This document shows positions 1 through 5,832 of a stretch of 7,225 nucleotides of DNA, piece by piece. The position numbers were made by a program, and so were the translations under genes. Under the pieces are notes generated by a model that searched no databases, was not told where the DNA came from, and saw nothing but the letters and a program-made list of their open reading frames with translations. Positions within the stretch are counted from its first letter, which is position 1; the number at the start of each line of letters is the position of its first letter. Origin of the DNA: Clostridiales bacterium (GTDB taxonomy: Bacteria; Bacillota; Clostridia; Oscillospirales; Acutalibacteraceae). Location: contig DXVY01000067.1 of NCBI GenBank assembly GCA_019417145.1, forward strand, positions 1 to 7,225, in the 5' to 3' direction.

Positions 1-4
1 GGGG

Positions 5-38
5 AAGACCGGGCGGATGGCGGTCCGTCCGGTCTTTT
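5..38 (+). terminator. Hairpin terminator for plus-strand transcription
   Basis: A 13-bp stem (5-17 with 24-36) encloses a 6-base loop, and the 3' arm runs into TTTT at 35-38. The stem is continuous in plus-strand RNA with one G-U wobble (13/28). In minus-strand RNA that pair becomes C-A and the stem is followed by CTTCCCC, not a U tract. It therefore suits a plus-strand gene lying just outside the window, convergent with the phosphoesterase gene. It may also weakly end the minus-strand unit, whose stop codon is 32 bases away. The stem is seen directly; which unit it serves is inferred. Confidence 0.7.
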
Positions 39-69
39 GATGATAAGAAAGGCTTGAGGACTGGAAATT

Positions 70-2067
70 TTAGGCGGCCATATAGGAGGTGATCAGAATG
101 TAGTCCTTGGTGTCCACTACGCCGTCCAGATTGATGTCGCAGTTTTTGGCCTCGGTGGACTGGTAGTAGGCCAGGGCCATGGACAGATCGGCCAGGGTGA
201 CCTTGCCGTCCCCGTTGATATCGGAGGCTTTCTCGTAGGAATAGATGTTGGTGATTACGGTGTCCTCCCCGATATTGGGCGTCACGTCGAAGGTATCGGT
301 CACCTGCCCGTCCTCAATCACAGCCTGGGCGCTGGCCGCCTTGGTCAGGGTGATTTCGGTGTCGCCGGGCTGGGCGGTTTCCTTGACCCGGAAGGTAAAG
401 GTGGCTACGGTAAAGCTGTCGGCGATGGTGGCCGGCTGGCTGGTGCCGATGACGATGCCGGCCTTGCCGGGCTCATCGGCGGAAGTCTCGACGTACAGGG
501 TGTCGTCCATCTTGCTCTCGGCCGACACAAGCTCCAGCTTGTCAGCGTCATAGCTTACCTCAGCCTGGTAGGCATTGGTATCCTTTACGTTCTCCATCAC
601 CACGTCGTAGGTGACGGTATCGCCCTCCTCCAGGATGGCCTGCTCGGTGCCGTCGATGGAGGCGTAGGATACGTCGCGGGTTACGGTCAGGGTATCGTAG
701 AGGTACTTGGGCGTGGTAATAGTGTCGGTGGTGGTGTCGTACTTAAACATGTAGGTGCGCAGGGTGAACTTGTCCTGGGATACCTCCATCTCCACAATGA
801 CCTGCTCCTTGAGCACATCGCTGCCGGGCCGGCCGTCCTTGCCGTCGGTGGAGTTAACGTCCAGGAAGCTGTAATTGGCGGTCAGGGGATCGCCGGGGGT
901 CACGGTATAGTTTTTCTTGGAGTACCACTTGAGGCCGCCGGCGTGGCCGCCTACCATGTAGAGGGGCGCGTTGTCGGGCATCTGGGTTTCTCCCTGGGCG
1001 TTGACCACGCGGTCGGCCTTCTCACCCTCGGCGGTCACAAAGCCACGGGAATATACGTGGTCGTGTCCCTGCAGGACCATATCCACATCCAGCTCGGCAA
1101 ACTTGGGGCACCAATAGGAGCGGGCGGCGATGACATCCGAGTCGGTTACATGGGAGGCGCCGGTGTAGAGAGACTTATGGAAGCCCACGATGGTCCACTG
1201 ACCGTTGGCCTTGGCGTCGGCCACCGCCTCCCGCAGATAGGCCTCTTGCTGGGCGCGGGCGTCCGCGTCGCTGCGGGCGGTTTCCAGATTGAGCATGATG
1301 AACTTGGCCGGGCCGTAGTCGAAGGAATACACGATGTTGCCGGCTTTGGCGGGGGCATTGATATGGCGGTTCATCACATTGTTGTCATGGTTACCCTGGA
1401 TGACCGCGATGGTGTTGTTGGCAAACATGTCCTGGCCGCCGTTGGGATAGGCGCCTTCATTGTAAAAAAGCTGCTCCCACTGGCTCTCATTGGTGGCGTT
1501 GTCGGTTACGTCGCCGGCCAGGTAGACAAAATCCAGGCCCTCGATTTGGTTGACCTCATGCAGAGTGGCGCCCAAGGCCTTGGCGTTGGTGGCGTTGGAA
1601 ACCTGGGTGTCTGCCAGATAAGCAAACTTAAAGCTGTCGGTGCTGCCCTTTTCCGGCGCGGTTTTGAATTTTCCGCTGTAGATGTCGGCGCCCTCTCCCA
1701 CCGTATATTCATAGGTGGTGCCCGGCTTTAAACCGGTGACGGCAATCTTGTGGAATACCTTGTTGGCCTGGCCGGCGTCGGAGGTGCCGCCAAAGCTCAT
1801 AATGTCTTCCGTTCCCTGTTCCTTCACCGTCATGACCGTATTGCAGGCGGCCAGGGTGGTGTAGGTCACGTTGACCGAGGTAGAGGCGTCATCCCCGAAA
1901 TGGACGTTGAGCTGCCGGGGCGTTTTGTCGGTGGCGTCTGCCAGGGGCGCGGCCACGATGGGCTGAGGCGTCTGCCGCTGCACCGTCTGGTCGGCGGCGT
2001 AGACGCTAACGCTGCTCAGAACCGCCAGAGCGGCCAGCGTCATACATACGGTTTTCTTAAGCTTCAT
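70..2067 (-). CDS. Secreted metallophosphoesterase with cohesin-like module and C-terminal dockerin
   Basis: This 665-residue exported enzyme probably hydrolyses phosphate esters outside the cell; its substrate is unknown. Residues 1-24 form a signal peptide (cleavage likely after VYA). Residues 50-137 resemble the beta-sandwich N-terminal domain of purple acid phosphatases. The calcineurin-like catalytic domain spans about 144-380. Visible metal-site motifs are D153 (ADTQ), GDVTD (D186), GNHD (N226, H227), H297 (GFHK) and GHDH (H335, H337). Residues about 465-608 look like a cohesin module. Residues 616-663 are a type I dockerin with two calcium loops (D616/N618/D620/D627 and D644/N646/D648/D655). 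The start is supported by AGAGGG 8 bases upstream, lying inside the end of the preceding gene; the 11-base overlap implies translational coupling. The first metal motif has Gln where this superfamily usually has His, and the Tyr ligand of true purple acid phosphatases is absent, so it is better called a metallophosphoesterase. Fold assignment is firm; substrate and partner are not. Confidence 0.9.
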   Translation of the reverse strand: MKLKKTVCMTLAALAVLSSVSVYAADQTVQRQTPQPIVAAPLADATDKTPRQLNVHFGDDASTSVNVTYTTLAACNTVMTVKEQGTEDIMSFGGTSDAGQANKVFHKIAVTGLKPGTTYEYTVGEGADIYSGKFKTAPEKGSTDSFKFAYLADTQVSNATNAKALGATLHEVNQIEGLDFVYLAGDVTDNATNESQWEQLFYNEGAYPNGGQDMFANNTIAVIQGNHDNNVMNRHINAPAKAGNIVYSFDYGPAKFIMLNLETARSDADARAQQEAYLREAVADAKANGQWTIVGFHKSLYTGASHVTDSDVIAARSYWCPKFAELDVDMVLQGHDHVYSRGFVTAEGEKADRVVNAQGETQMPDNAPLYMVGGHAGGLKWYSKKNYTVTPGDPLTANYSFLDVNSTDGKDGRPGSDVLKEQVIVEMEVSQDKFTLRTYMFKYDTTTDTITTPKYLYDTLTVTRDVSYASIDGTEQAILEEGDTVTYDVVMENVKDTNAYQAEVSYDADKLELVSAESKMDDTLYVETSADEPGKAGIVIGTSQPATIADSFTVATFTFRVKETAQPGDTEITLTKAASAQAVIEDGQVTDTFDVTPNIGEDTVITNIYSYEKASDINGDGKVTLADLSMALAYYQSTEAKNCDINLDGVVDTKDYILITSYMAA

Positions 2068-2971
2068 GCACGGATCCCTCTTTCTTTGTTTTTCGGTATA
2101 GCTTCTGTTTTATGATAAAACACCCGAGAAGAAGGTTCAGTAGGACGCTGGCGCCTAGGTAAATTGCCAGAATCCAGTTGATGGATTGCACCTTCTGCTC
2201 CGATGTGGTATCTGCCGTCATGGATACAGAGGAAGAAGAATTATCGGTGGAAGCTTGGGAGGCATTCTGGCCGCCGATAGGGACGGACGACTCCGAATGG
2301 GCCGACGCGGTGGTATTCGTTGTATGGGAAGTTTCGGCCGCCGTTCCACTGACGGCTCCGGATGCTGCCCCGGCCGGGGAGGAGGGGCCGTTTCCCTGGC
2401 CGGAGCCTCCGGTATTGGCGGACGGGCCGGATAAATCGCTGGAACCGGGATCCGGCTGGGGTTTTGCGTCGTCCGGCAGGGATACGGGGGGCACGGGGGT
2501 GGGATCCCCGTCCCGGCTGATCAGGATATTGGTCTTTGGGGTGAGAAGTTCTTCATCAATCCGCACGCCGTCCTTTTTATAAAGGCTGACGTACTGCACC
2601 ATAATATTGGTGTTTTCCTCGCCGGTGTAGCGCAGGGTGACCGTGGCGGTCACGCGGCCCTCAAAGCGGTTGTCGCCGGCAAAAAAGCTAAACCAGGTAA
2701 GCCCTCTGGCCTCGGTAGGCCCCGCAGCCGACAGGCCGGCCTGATCATACGTCACCTTTTCTATGGTCACGCCCTGTCCGCATTGCAGGCCAAATTCCGC
2801 GCCCGCATAAGGTCCGTCGTTCTCCACCCAAAGGGTGAGGGCAGCCTCCTGCTGTCCGGCGGCCATGGGTATGGTGGTATCGCATGCAAAGGGGTCGCCG
2901 TCCGCCTGTACGGCCGTCGGCATCCATAAGAGAAGCAGGGCAAGCGCCATGCCCAACAGCGTCTTTTTCAT
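2057..2971 (-). CDS. Membrane-anchored surface protein with cohesin-like domain
   Basis: With the ATG start chosen here the product has 304 residues. Residues 1-23 are a signal peptide (MKKT start, hydrophobic core, cleavage after VQA). Residues about 25-151 form a beta-rich domain whose spacing (AGAEFGL, then a TVTLRY strand, then a closing strand before a Pro-rich region) resembles cohesins. It has two cysteines, C30 and C64, that could form a disulfide. Residues about 155-262 are a low-complexity Ser/Thr/Gly/Pro linker without tandem repeats. Residues 266-287 form one transmembrane helix, followed by a short basic tail (KQKLYRKTKK). No LPxTG sorting signal is present, so membrane anchoring is expected. 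It lies directly upstream of, and overlaps by 11 bases, the dockerin-bearing phosphoesterase gene. I infer that it may be the cell-surface receptor for that dockerin. The secretion and anchor layout is clear; the cohesin call is moderate, and another carbohydrate-binding-type beta sandwich is possible. Confidence 0.8.
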   Translation of the reverse strand: MKKTLLGMALALLLLWMPTAVQADGDPFACDTTIPMAAGQQEAALTLWVENDGPYAGAEFGLQCGQGVTIEKVTYDQAGLSAAGPTEARGLTWFSFFAGDNRFEGRVTATVTLRYTGEENTNIMVQYVSLYKKDGVRIDEELLTPKTNILISRDGDPTPVPPVSLPDDAKPQPDPGSSDLSGPSANTGGSGQGNGPSSPAGAASGAVSGTAAETSHTTNTTASAHSESSVPIGGQNASQASTDNSSSSVSMTADTTSEQKVQSINWILAIYLGASVLLNLLLGCFIIKQKLYRKTKKEGSVHEA

Positions 2972-2983
2972 ACTCATTCTCCC
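2972..2983 (-). promoter_or_regulatory. Ribosome binding site deciding the start of the cohesin-like gene
   Basis: Three in-frame starts are clustered: TTG (2987-2989), ATG (2975-2977) and ATG (2969-2971). The only Shine-Dalgarno-like run, GGGAG at 2979-2983, lies between the first two. It is 7 bases from the last ATG, 1 base from the middle one, and downstream of the TTG. This favours the ATG at 2969-2971, which also gives a normal MKKT signal-peptide N-terminus instead of a 310-residue form starting MNGRMS. Confidence 0.7.
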
Positions 2984-3001
2984 GTTCAAATTTCCGTAGG
3001 C

Positions 3002-3029
3002 ATTTTAGCATGGGCATCGCGCCGGGCAA
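3002..3029 (-). promoter_or_regulatory. Candidate sigma-A promoter of the cohesin/phosphoesterase pair
   Basis: Read on the minus strand, TTGCCC (3024-3029) is separated by 16 bases from TAAAAT (3002-3007). The -10 is preceded by TGC, giving an extended -10 element. Transcription would start about 25 bases before the ATG at 2971, leaving a very short leader. A second TTGACT box lies further upstream on the same strand (near 3050-3055), but the best -10 to go with it is only 15 bases away, so I prefer the extended -10 site. Confidence 0.5.
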
Positions 3030-3268
3030 AGCATACTTTAGTTAACCTATAGTCAAAATTTAGTAAATAAAAATATCCTCTCGTGACGCTAAAGCAGCCT
3101 GCCGCCGCCGCTATTAATATGGCATTGCGTTTGAAAAACTGGCAAATGTATTGTTAAAACAATTGGAGCCGCGCCTATGGCTGTCCGCCTCCCGGAAGCG
3201 GCCGGGTTGCGTGGACCGGACGCCTTTCATGAGAATGGTAAAAAGTATGAAAATCAGCGCTGCACCGC
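3030..3268. other. Divergent intergenic region with inverted repeats, no gene seen
   Basis: I see no credible coding sequence here. The part nearest the minus-strand genes (3031-3075) is AT-rich and contains the palindrome GTTAAC. An inverted repeat ATTGTT-AA-AACAAT occupies 3150-3163 and could be a regulator site. The stretch 3180-3232 is GC-rich with small nested stems (CCCGG with CCGGG; GCGT with ACGC). TTGAAA at 3131-3136 followed 17 bases later by TTAAAA is a poor promoter match on the plus strand. Confidence 0.5.
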
Positions 3269-3297
3269 TTGACAAGGGGCTTTTTTGGTGGTAAAAT
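3269..3297 (+). promoter_or_regulatory. Strong sigma-A promoter of the rplU-prp-rpmA operon
   Basis: A perfect -35 box TTGACA (3269-3274), a 17-base spacer, and a -10 box TAAAAT (3292-3297) match the housekeeping consensus at 11 of 12 positions. Transcription should begin around 3303-3305, giving a leader of about 80 bases before rplU. The strength fits a ribosomal protein operon. Confidence 0.88.
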
Positions 3298-3298
3298 G

Positions 3299-3376
3299 CA
3301 TAAGCCGCTTATGGTAGGCTTATGAGGAAAAGTGGGCCTTGCCCCGCCTGCGCGTAGCGAGCCCGTAATAAAGGAG
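3299..3376 (+). promoter_or_regulatory. Structured 5' leader of rplU, candidate L21 leader
   Basis: The leader opens with an 8-bp hairpin, CATAAGCC (3299-3306) with GGCTTATG (3317-3324). After it, GGGC at 3334-3337 can pair either with GCCC at 3341-3344 or with GCCC at 3361-3364, just before the AAGGAG ribosome binding site (3371-3376). Small CGC/GCG stems lie in between. Many Firmicutes have an autoregulatory L21 leader RNA at this place upstream of rplU. Position and a CCTTGCC...GCGCGTAGCG-type core suggest membership, but I have not matched it to the family model. The first stem begins very close to the predicted transcription start, so part of it may not be transcribed. Confidence 0.45.
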
Positions 3377-3384
3377 CTAATTTT

Positions 3385-3747
3385 ATGTATGCAATCATCC
3401 AGACCGGCGGCAAGCAGTACCGGGTGCAGAATGGCGACATTCTTTACATCGAAAAGCTGAACGCAGCCGAAAACGAAACCGTAACCTTTGACAAGGTGCT
3501 GGCCGTCAGCGATGACAAGGGCCTGACCGTAGGCAAGCCCTATGTGGACGTGAAGGTAACCGGCGTGGTTCTGAAAAACGGCAAGTCCAAGAAGATCACC
3601 GTTTTCACCTACAAGCCCAAAAAGAGCAGCGCCCGCAAGATGGGCCATCGCCAGCCCTATACCAAGGTGCAGATCAACGCCATCGGCGACGAGACCTACG
3701 CGGGTGATCAGCCGGCCGCCGAAGAGTCTGCTGAGAAGGCCGAATAA
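3385..3747 (+). CDS. rplU: 50S ribosomal protein L21 (bL21)
   Basis: This is a 120-residue structural protein of the large ribosomal subunit that binds 23S rRNA. The N-terminus MYAIIQTGGKQY and the basic C-terminal signature GHRQPYTKVQI (residues 87-97) are diagnostic. The family usually ends near residue 102-104. This copy carries about 17 more residues, an acidic Ala/Glu-rich tail (AAEESAEKAE). AAGGAG lies 8 bases before the ATG. It is the first gene of a three-gene operon with prp, which starts 2 bases after its stop, and rpmA, driven by the promoter at 3269-3297 and possibly controlled by the leader RNA. Confidence 0.98.
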   Translation: MYAIIQTGGKQYRVQNGDILYIEKLNAAENETVTFDKVLAVSDDKGLTVGKPYVDVKVTGVVLKNGKSKKITVFTYKPKKSSARKMGHRQPYTKVQINAIGDETYAGDQPAAEESAEKAE

Positions 3748-3749
3748 AA

Positions 3750-4070
3750 ATGACCCGCGCGGTCTTTTACAGTCGGGAAAATCTGCTCACCGGTTTTCTG
3801 GTGGAGGGACACTGCACGGCCCACAGTAGCGACGAGACGGGACGGATGGTCTGCACGGCGGTGTCGTCGGCAGCCTATATGGCGACCAATACCCTGACCG
3901 AGATCGTGGGGGCTGAGGCGCAGATACAGGTGGAGGACGGATACATGAAATGTGTAATTACGTCTGACCCCTTGCCCTGCCAGATGATATTGCAGGGCTT
4001 TCTCCTGCATATGCGGCAGCTAGCCGCACAGTATAAACAACAAATCGAAGTACACACGGAGGTGCGATAA
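3750..4070 (+). CDS. prp: Ribosomal-processing cysteine protease Prp
   Basis: This 106-residue enzyme (YsxB/Prp family) removes the N-terminal extension of ribosomal protein L27, a step essential where it has been studied in Staphylococcus aureus. The catalytic dyad is visible as H21 in the GHCTAH motif and C35 in MVCTAVSSA, with the usual spacing and normal length. It sits between rplU (2-base gap) and rpmA (stop codon directly abutting the next ATG), the standard Firmicutes arrangement. The only upstream Shine-Dalgarno-like run is AGAAGG at 3734-3739, 10 bases from the ATG and inside rplU, so translation probably depends on coupling. Its substrate is encoded next door with a matching cleavage site. 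Confidence 0.95.
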   Translation: MTRAVFYSRENLLTGFLVEGHCTAHSSDETGRMVCTAVSSAAYMATNTLTEIVGAEAQIQVEDGYMKCVITSDPLPCQMILQGFLLHMRQLAAQYKQQIEVHTEVR

Positions 4071-4355
4071 ATGTTAAAGGTTAATCTTCAGCTTTTCGCT
4101 CATAAAAAGGGCGTAGGTTCTACTAAAAACGGCCGAGACAGCGAATCCAAGCGGCTTGGACCCAAGCGCGCCGACGGGCAGTTTGTGCTGGCCGGCAATA
4201 TCCTGGTCCGGCAGCGCGGCACCCACTTCCATCCCGGTGAGAATGTGGGCCGCGGCTCCGACGACACCCTGTTCGCGCTCATCGACGGCACGGTCAAGTT
4301 TGAACGGATGGGCAAGGATCGTAAGAAGATCAGCGTTTACGCTGTGGAACAGTAA
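4071..4355 (+). CDS. rpmA: 50S ribosomal protein L27 (bL27) with Prp-cleavable extension
   Basis: This 94-residue protein of the large subunit has an N-terminus that reaches the peptidyl-transferase centre. The family signature is present (AHKKGVGSTKNGRDSESKRLG, residues 10-30). The first nine residues, MLKVNLQLF, match the Firmicutes extension that Prp removes after Phe9 to expose AHKKG. GGAGGT at 4058-4063 lies 7 bases before the ATG, inside the end of prp, whose TAA directly precedes the start. A strong terminator follows 11 bases after the stop, closing the operon. Confidence 0.98.
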   Translation: MLKVNLQLFAHKKGVGSTKNGRDSESKRLGPKRADGQFVLAGNILVRQRGTHFHPGENVGRGSDDTLFALIDGTVKFERMGKDRKKISVYAVEQ

Positions 4356-4366
4356 AGCAAACAGAG

Positions 4367-4394
4367 AAATCCCGGGGTCGCCCCGGGATTTTTT
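4367..4394 (+). terminator. Intrinsic terminator after rpmA
   Basis: A perfect 11-bp stem, AAATCCCGGGG (4367-4377) with CCCCGGGATTT (4381-4391), has a 3-base TCG loop and is followed by a run of six T (4389-4394). It lies 11 bases beyond the rpmA stop and should end the ribosomal protein transcript efficiently. I find no convincing promoter between it and obg; the best is TTGCTG-16-CATAAC (4393-4420), a weak match overlapping the T run. Confidence 0.93.
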
Positions 4395-4456
4395 GCTGTA
4401 TTGTCATGGGAGGGCATAACCCCCGGCCTTCAGGGGAAACCAAAAACAATACGCCA

Positions 4457-4470
4457 CCGGCCTTGGCCGG
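4457..4470 (+). other. Short GC hairpin just before the obg ribosome binding site
   Basis: CCGGCC (4457-4462) and GGCCGG (4465-4470) form a perfect 6-bp inverted repeat separated by TT. The AAGGAG of obg begins only 4 bases later (4474-4479). The two-base gap means at least one pair must open to form a loop. It could tune translation initiation of obg or be a chance effect of high GC content. No T tract follows, so it is not a terminator. Confidence 0.35.
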
Positions 4471-4485
4471 AGTAAGGAGCTGCAA

Positions 4486-5760
4486 ATGTTTGTAGATATT
4501 GCAAAAATCAGCCTGAAGGCGGGAGACGGCGGCAACGGCGCCGTCTCCTTCCACCGGGAGAAGTACGTAGCGGCCGGTGGGCCGGACGGGGGCGACGGCG
4601 GACGCGGTGGCGATATACTTTTCGCTGCGGACGACAATCTGTCCACCCTGGCCGATTTCCGGTACAAGCGCAAATACGCGGCAGATAACGGCCAGAACGG
4701 GGCCGCCTCCCGCCGGTCGGGCAAAAGCGCGGGGGACCTTATCATATCCGTACCCCGGGGCACGCTGGTAAAGGATGCGGCGTCCGGAAGAATCCTGGCC
4801 GATATCTCCGATAACCAGCCGGTGGTCATCGCCAAGGGCGGACGGGGAGGCTGGGGCAACCAGCATTTCGCCACCTCGACCCGCCAGGTTCCCCGGTTTG
4901 CCAAAAGCGGCACGCCCGGCCAGGCCCTGGAGGTGGTGCTGGAGCTTAAACTGTTGGCTGACGTGGGGCTGATTGGGTTTCCAAATGTGGGCAAGTCCAC
5001 CCTGATCTCGGTGGTCAGCGAGGCCAAACCCAAGATTGCAAACTATCCTTTCACCACCCTGACCCCTGTCCTTGGCGTGGTGCGCATGGGGGAAGGCTCC
5101 TCCTTCGTCATGGCCGATATTCCGGGCCTGATCGAAGGCGCCGGCGAGGGGGTCGGTCTGGGACACGATTTTCTTCGCCATATAGATCGCTGCCGCCTGC
5201 TGTTGCATGTGATCGACGTGTCGGGCAGCGAGGGCCGGGACCCTATAGAGGATTTTGAGACCATCAACAGGGAGCTGGTCCGTTTCAACCCCGAGCTGGG
5301 CCAGCGCATGCAGATCGTAGCCGGAAATAAATGCGATCTGGCCAACGAGGAACAGCTGGCGCGGGTTAAAAAATTTTTTGAGGAAAAAGGCATCGCCTTC
5401 TTCCCCATCATGGCCGCCATCGCCGAGGGCACGGCCGCTCTTATCAATCATACCGCGTCGGTTTTGCAGACCCTTCCGCCGGTCAGGAGGTACGAGGCCG
5501 AGGAGCTGCCGGAGGAGGATCTATCGTCGGCCGACGCCCGTTCCTTTAAGGTCCGTCGGGAGAACGACGCTTATGTGGTAGAGGACGCGCCCTGGCTGCT
5601 GAAGATCATGGAGAGCGTCAACCCCGAGGACTATGAGGCGTTGCAGTATTTTGAACGTGTCCTGCAACAGAACGGCGTCATTCGGGCGCTAGAGGAGGCC
5701 GGCGCGTCCGATGGGGATACCGTGCGTATTTATGGTTTTGAATTCGACTATATTTCCTGA
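4486..5760 (+). CDS. obg: GTPase Obg/CgtA, ribosome assembly
   Basis: This 424-residue GTPase acts in late 50S assembly and is linked to the stringent response and growth control. Residues 1-158 are the glycine-rich Obg fold (GGPDGGDGGRGGD, residues 31-43). The G domain follows with G1 GFPNVGKST (164-172), G2 PFTT (188-191), G3 DIPG (211-214) and G4 NKCD (281-284). The G5 region reads IMAAIAEG (308-315), where Met replaces the usual Ser of the SA motif. Residues about 353-421 are the C-terminal OCT domain of the Gram-positive form. AAGGAG lies 6 bases before the ATG. It follows the rplU-prp-rpmA operon, as in many bacteria, but behind a strong terminator, so it may depend on read-through or on a promoter I could not identify. 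Confidence 0.97.
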   Translation: MFVDIAKISLKAGDGGNGAVSFHREKYVAAGGPDGGDGGRGGDILFAADDNLSTLADFRYKRKYAADNGQNGAASRRSGKSAGDLIISVPRGTLVKDAASGRILADISDNQPVVIAKGGRGGWGNQHFATSTRQVPRFAKSGTPGQALEVVLELKLLADVGLIGFPNVGKSTLISVVSEAKPKIANYPFTTLTPVLGVVRMGEGSSFVMADIPGLIEGAGEGVGLGHDFLRHIDRCRLLLHVIDVSGSEGRDPIEDFETINRELVRFNPELGQRMQIVAGNKCDLANEEQLARVKKFFEEKGIAFFPIMAAIAEGTAALINHTASVLQTLPPVRRYEAEELPEEDLSSADARSFKVRRENDAYVVEDAPWLLKIMESVNPEDYEALQYFERVLQQNGVIRALEEAGASDGDTVRIYGFEFDYIS

Positions 5761-5762
5761 TT

Positions 5763-5804
5763 AAAAAAGGCCGGGCGCCTGCGCCTTTTCGCCGGAAACC
5801 GGCG
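5763..5804 (+). other. Two small hairpins between obg and mrnC, possible weak terminator
   Basis: AAAAGGC (5765-5771) can pair with GCCTTTT (5783-5789) around a GC-rich interior. Immediately after, CGCCGG (5790-5795) and CCGGCG (5799-5804) form a 6-bp stem with an AAA loop. The four T at 5786-5789 follow the first stem. Together they could attenuate read-through into mrnC or act as a processing site. The imperfect first stem and short T run argue against a full terminator. Confidence 0.35.
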
Positions 5805-5832
5805 ACTACATAAACAGAAACCGGGGTACACT

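Noticed and set aside
84..103. A near-perfect Shine-Dalgarno (AGGAGGTGATC) followed by ATG on the plus strand
   Set aside because: The ATG is followed at once by TAG, and the site lies antisense inside the dockerin codons. It is a chance product of the Ile-Thr-Ser-Tyr codon sequence.
943..1731. A 262-codon open frame on the plus strand, antisense to the phosphoesterase
   Set aside because: Its translation is a Gly/Val-rich sequence without a domain, and the opposite frame has clear catalytic motifs. GC-rich genes often leave open antisense frames.
3175..3648. A 157-codon open frame on the minus strand across the rplU promoter and rplU
   Set aside because: It runs antisense through the promoter, leader and rplU and has no motif, so it is a shadow frame.
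4330..5451. A 373-codon open frame on the minus strand, antisense to obg
   Set aside because: It overlaps the terminator and an unmistakable GTPase gene, shows no recognisable domain, and is explained by codon bias.
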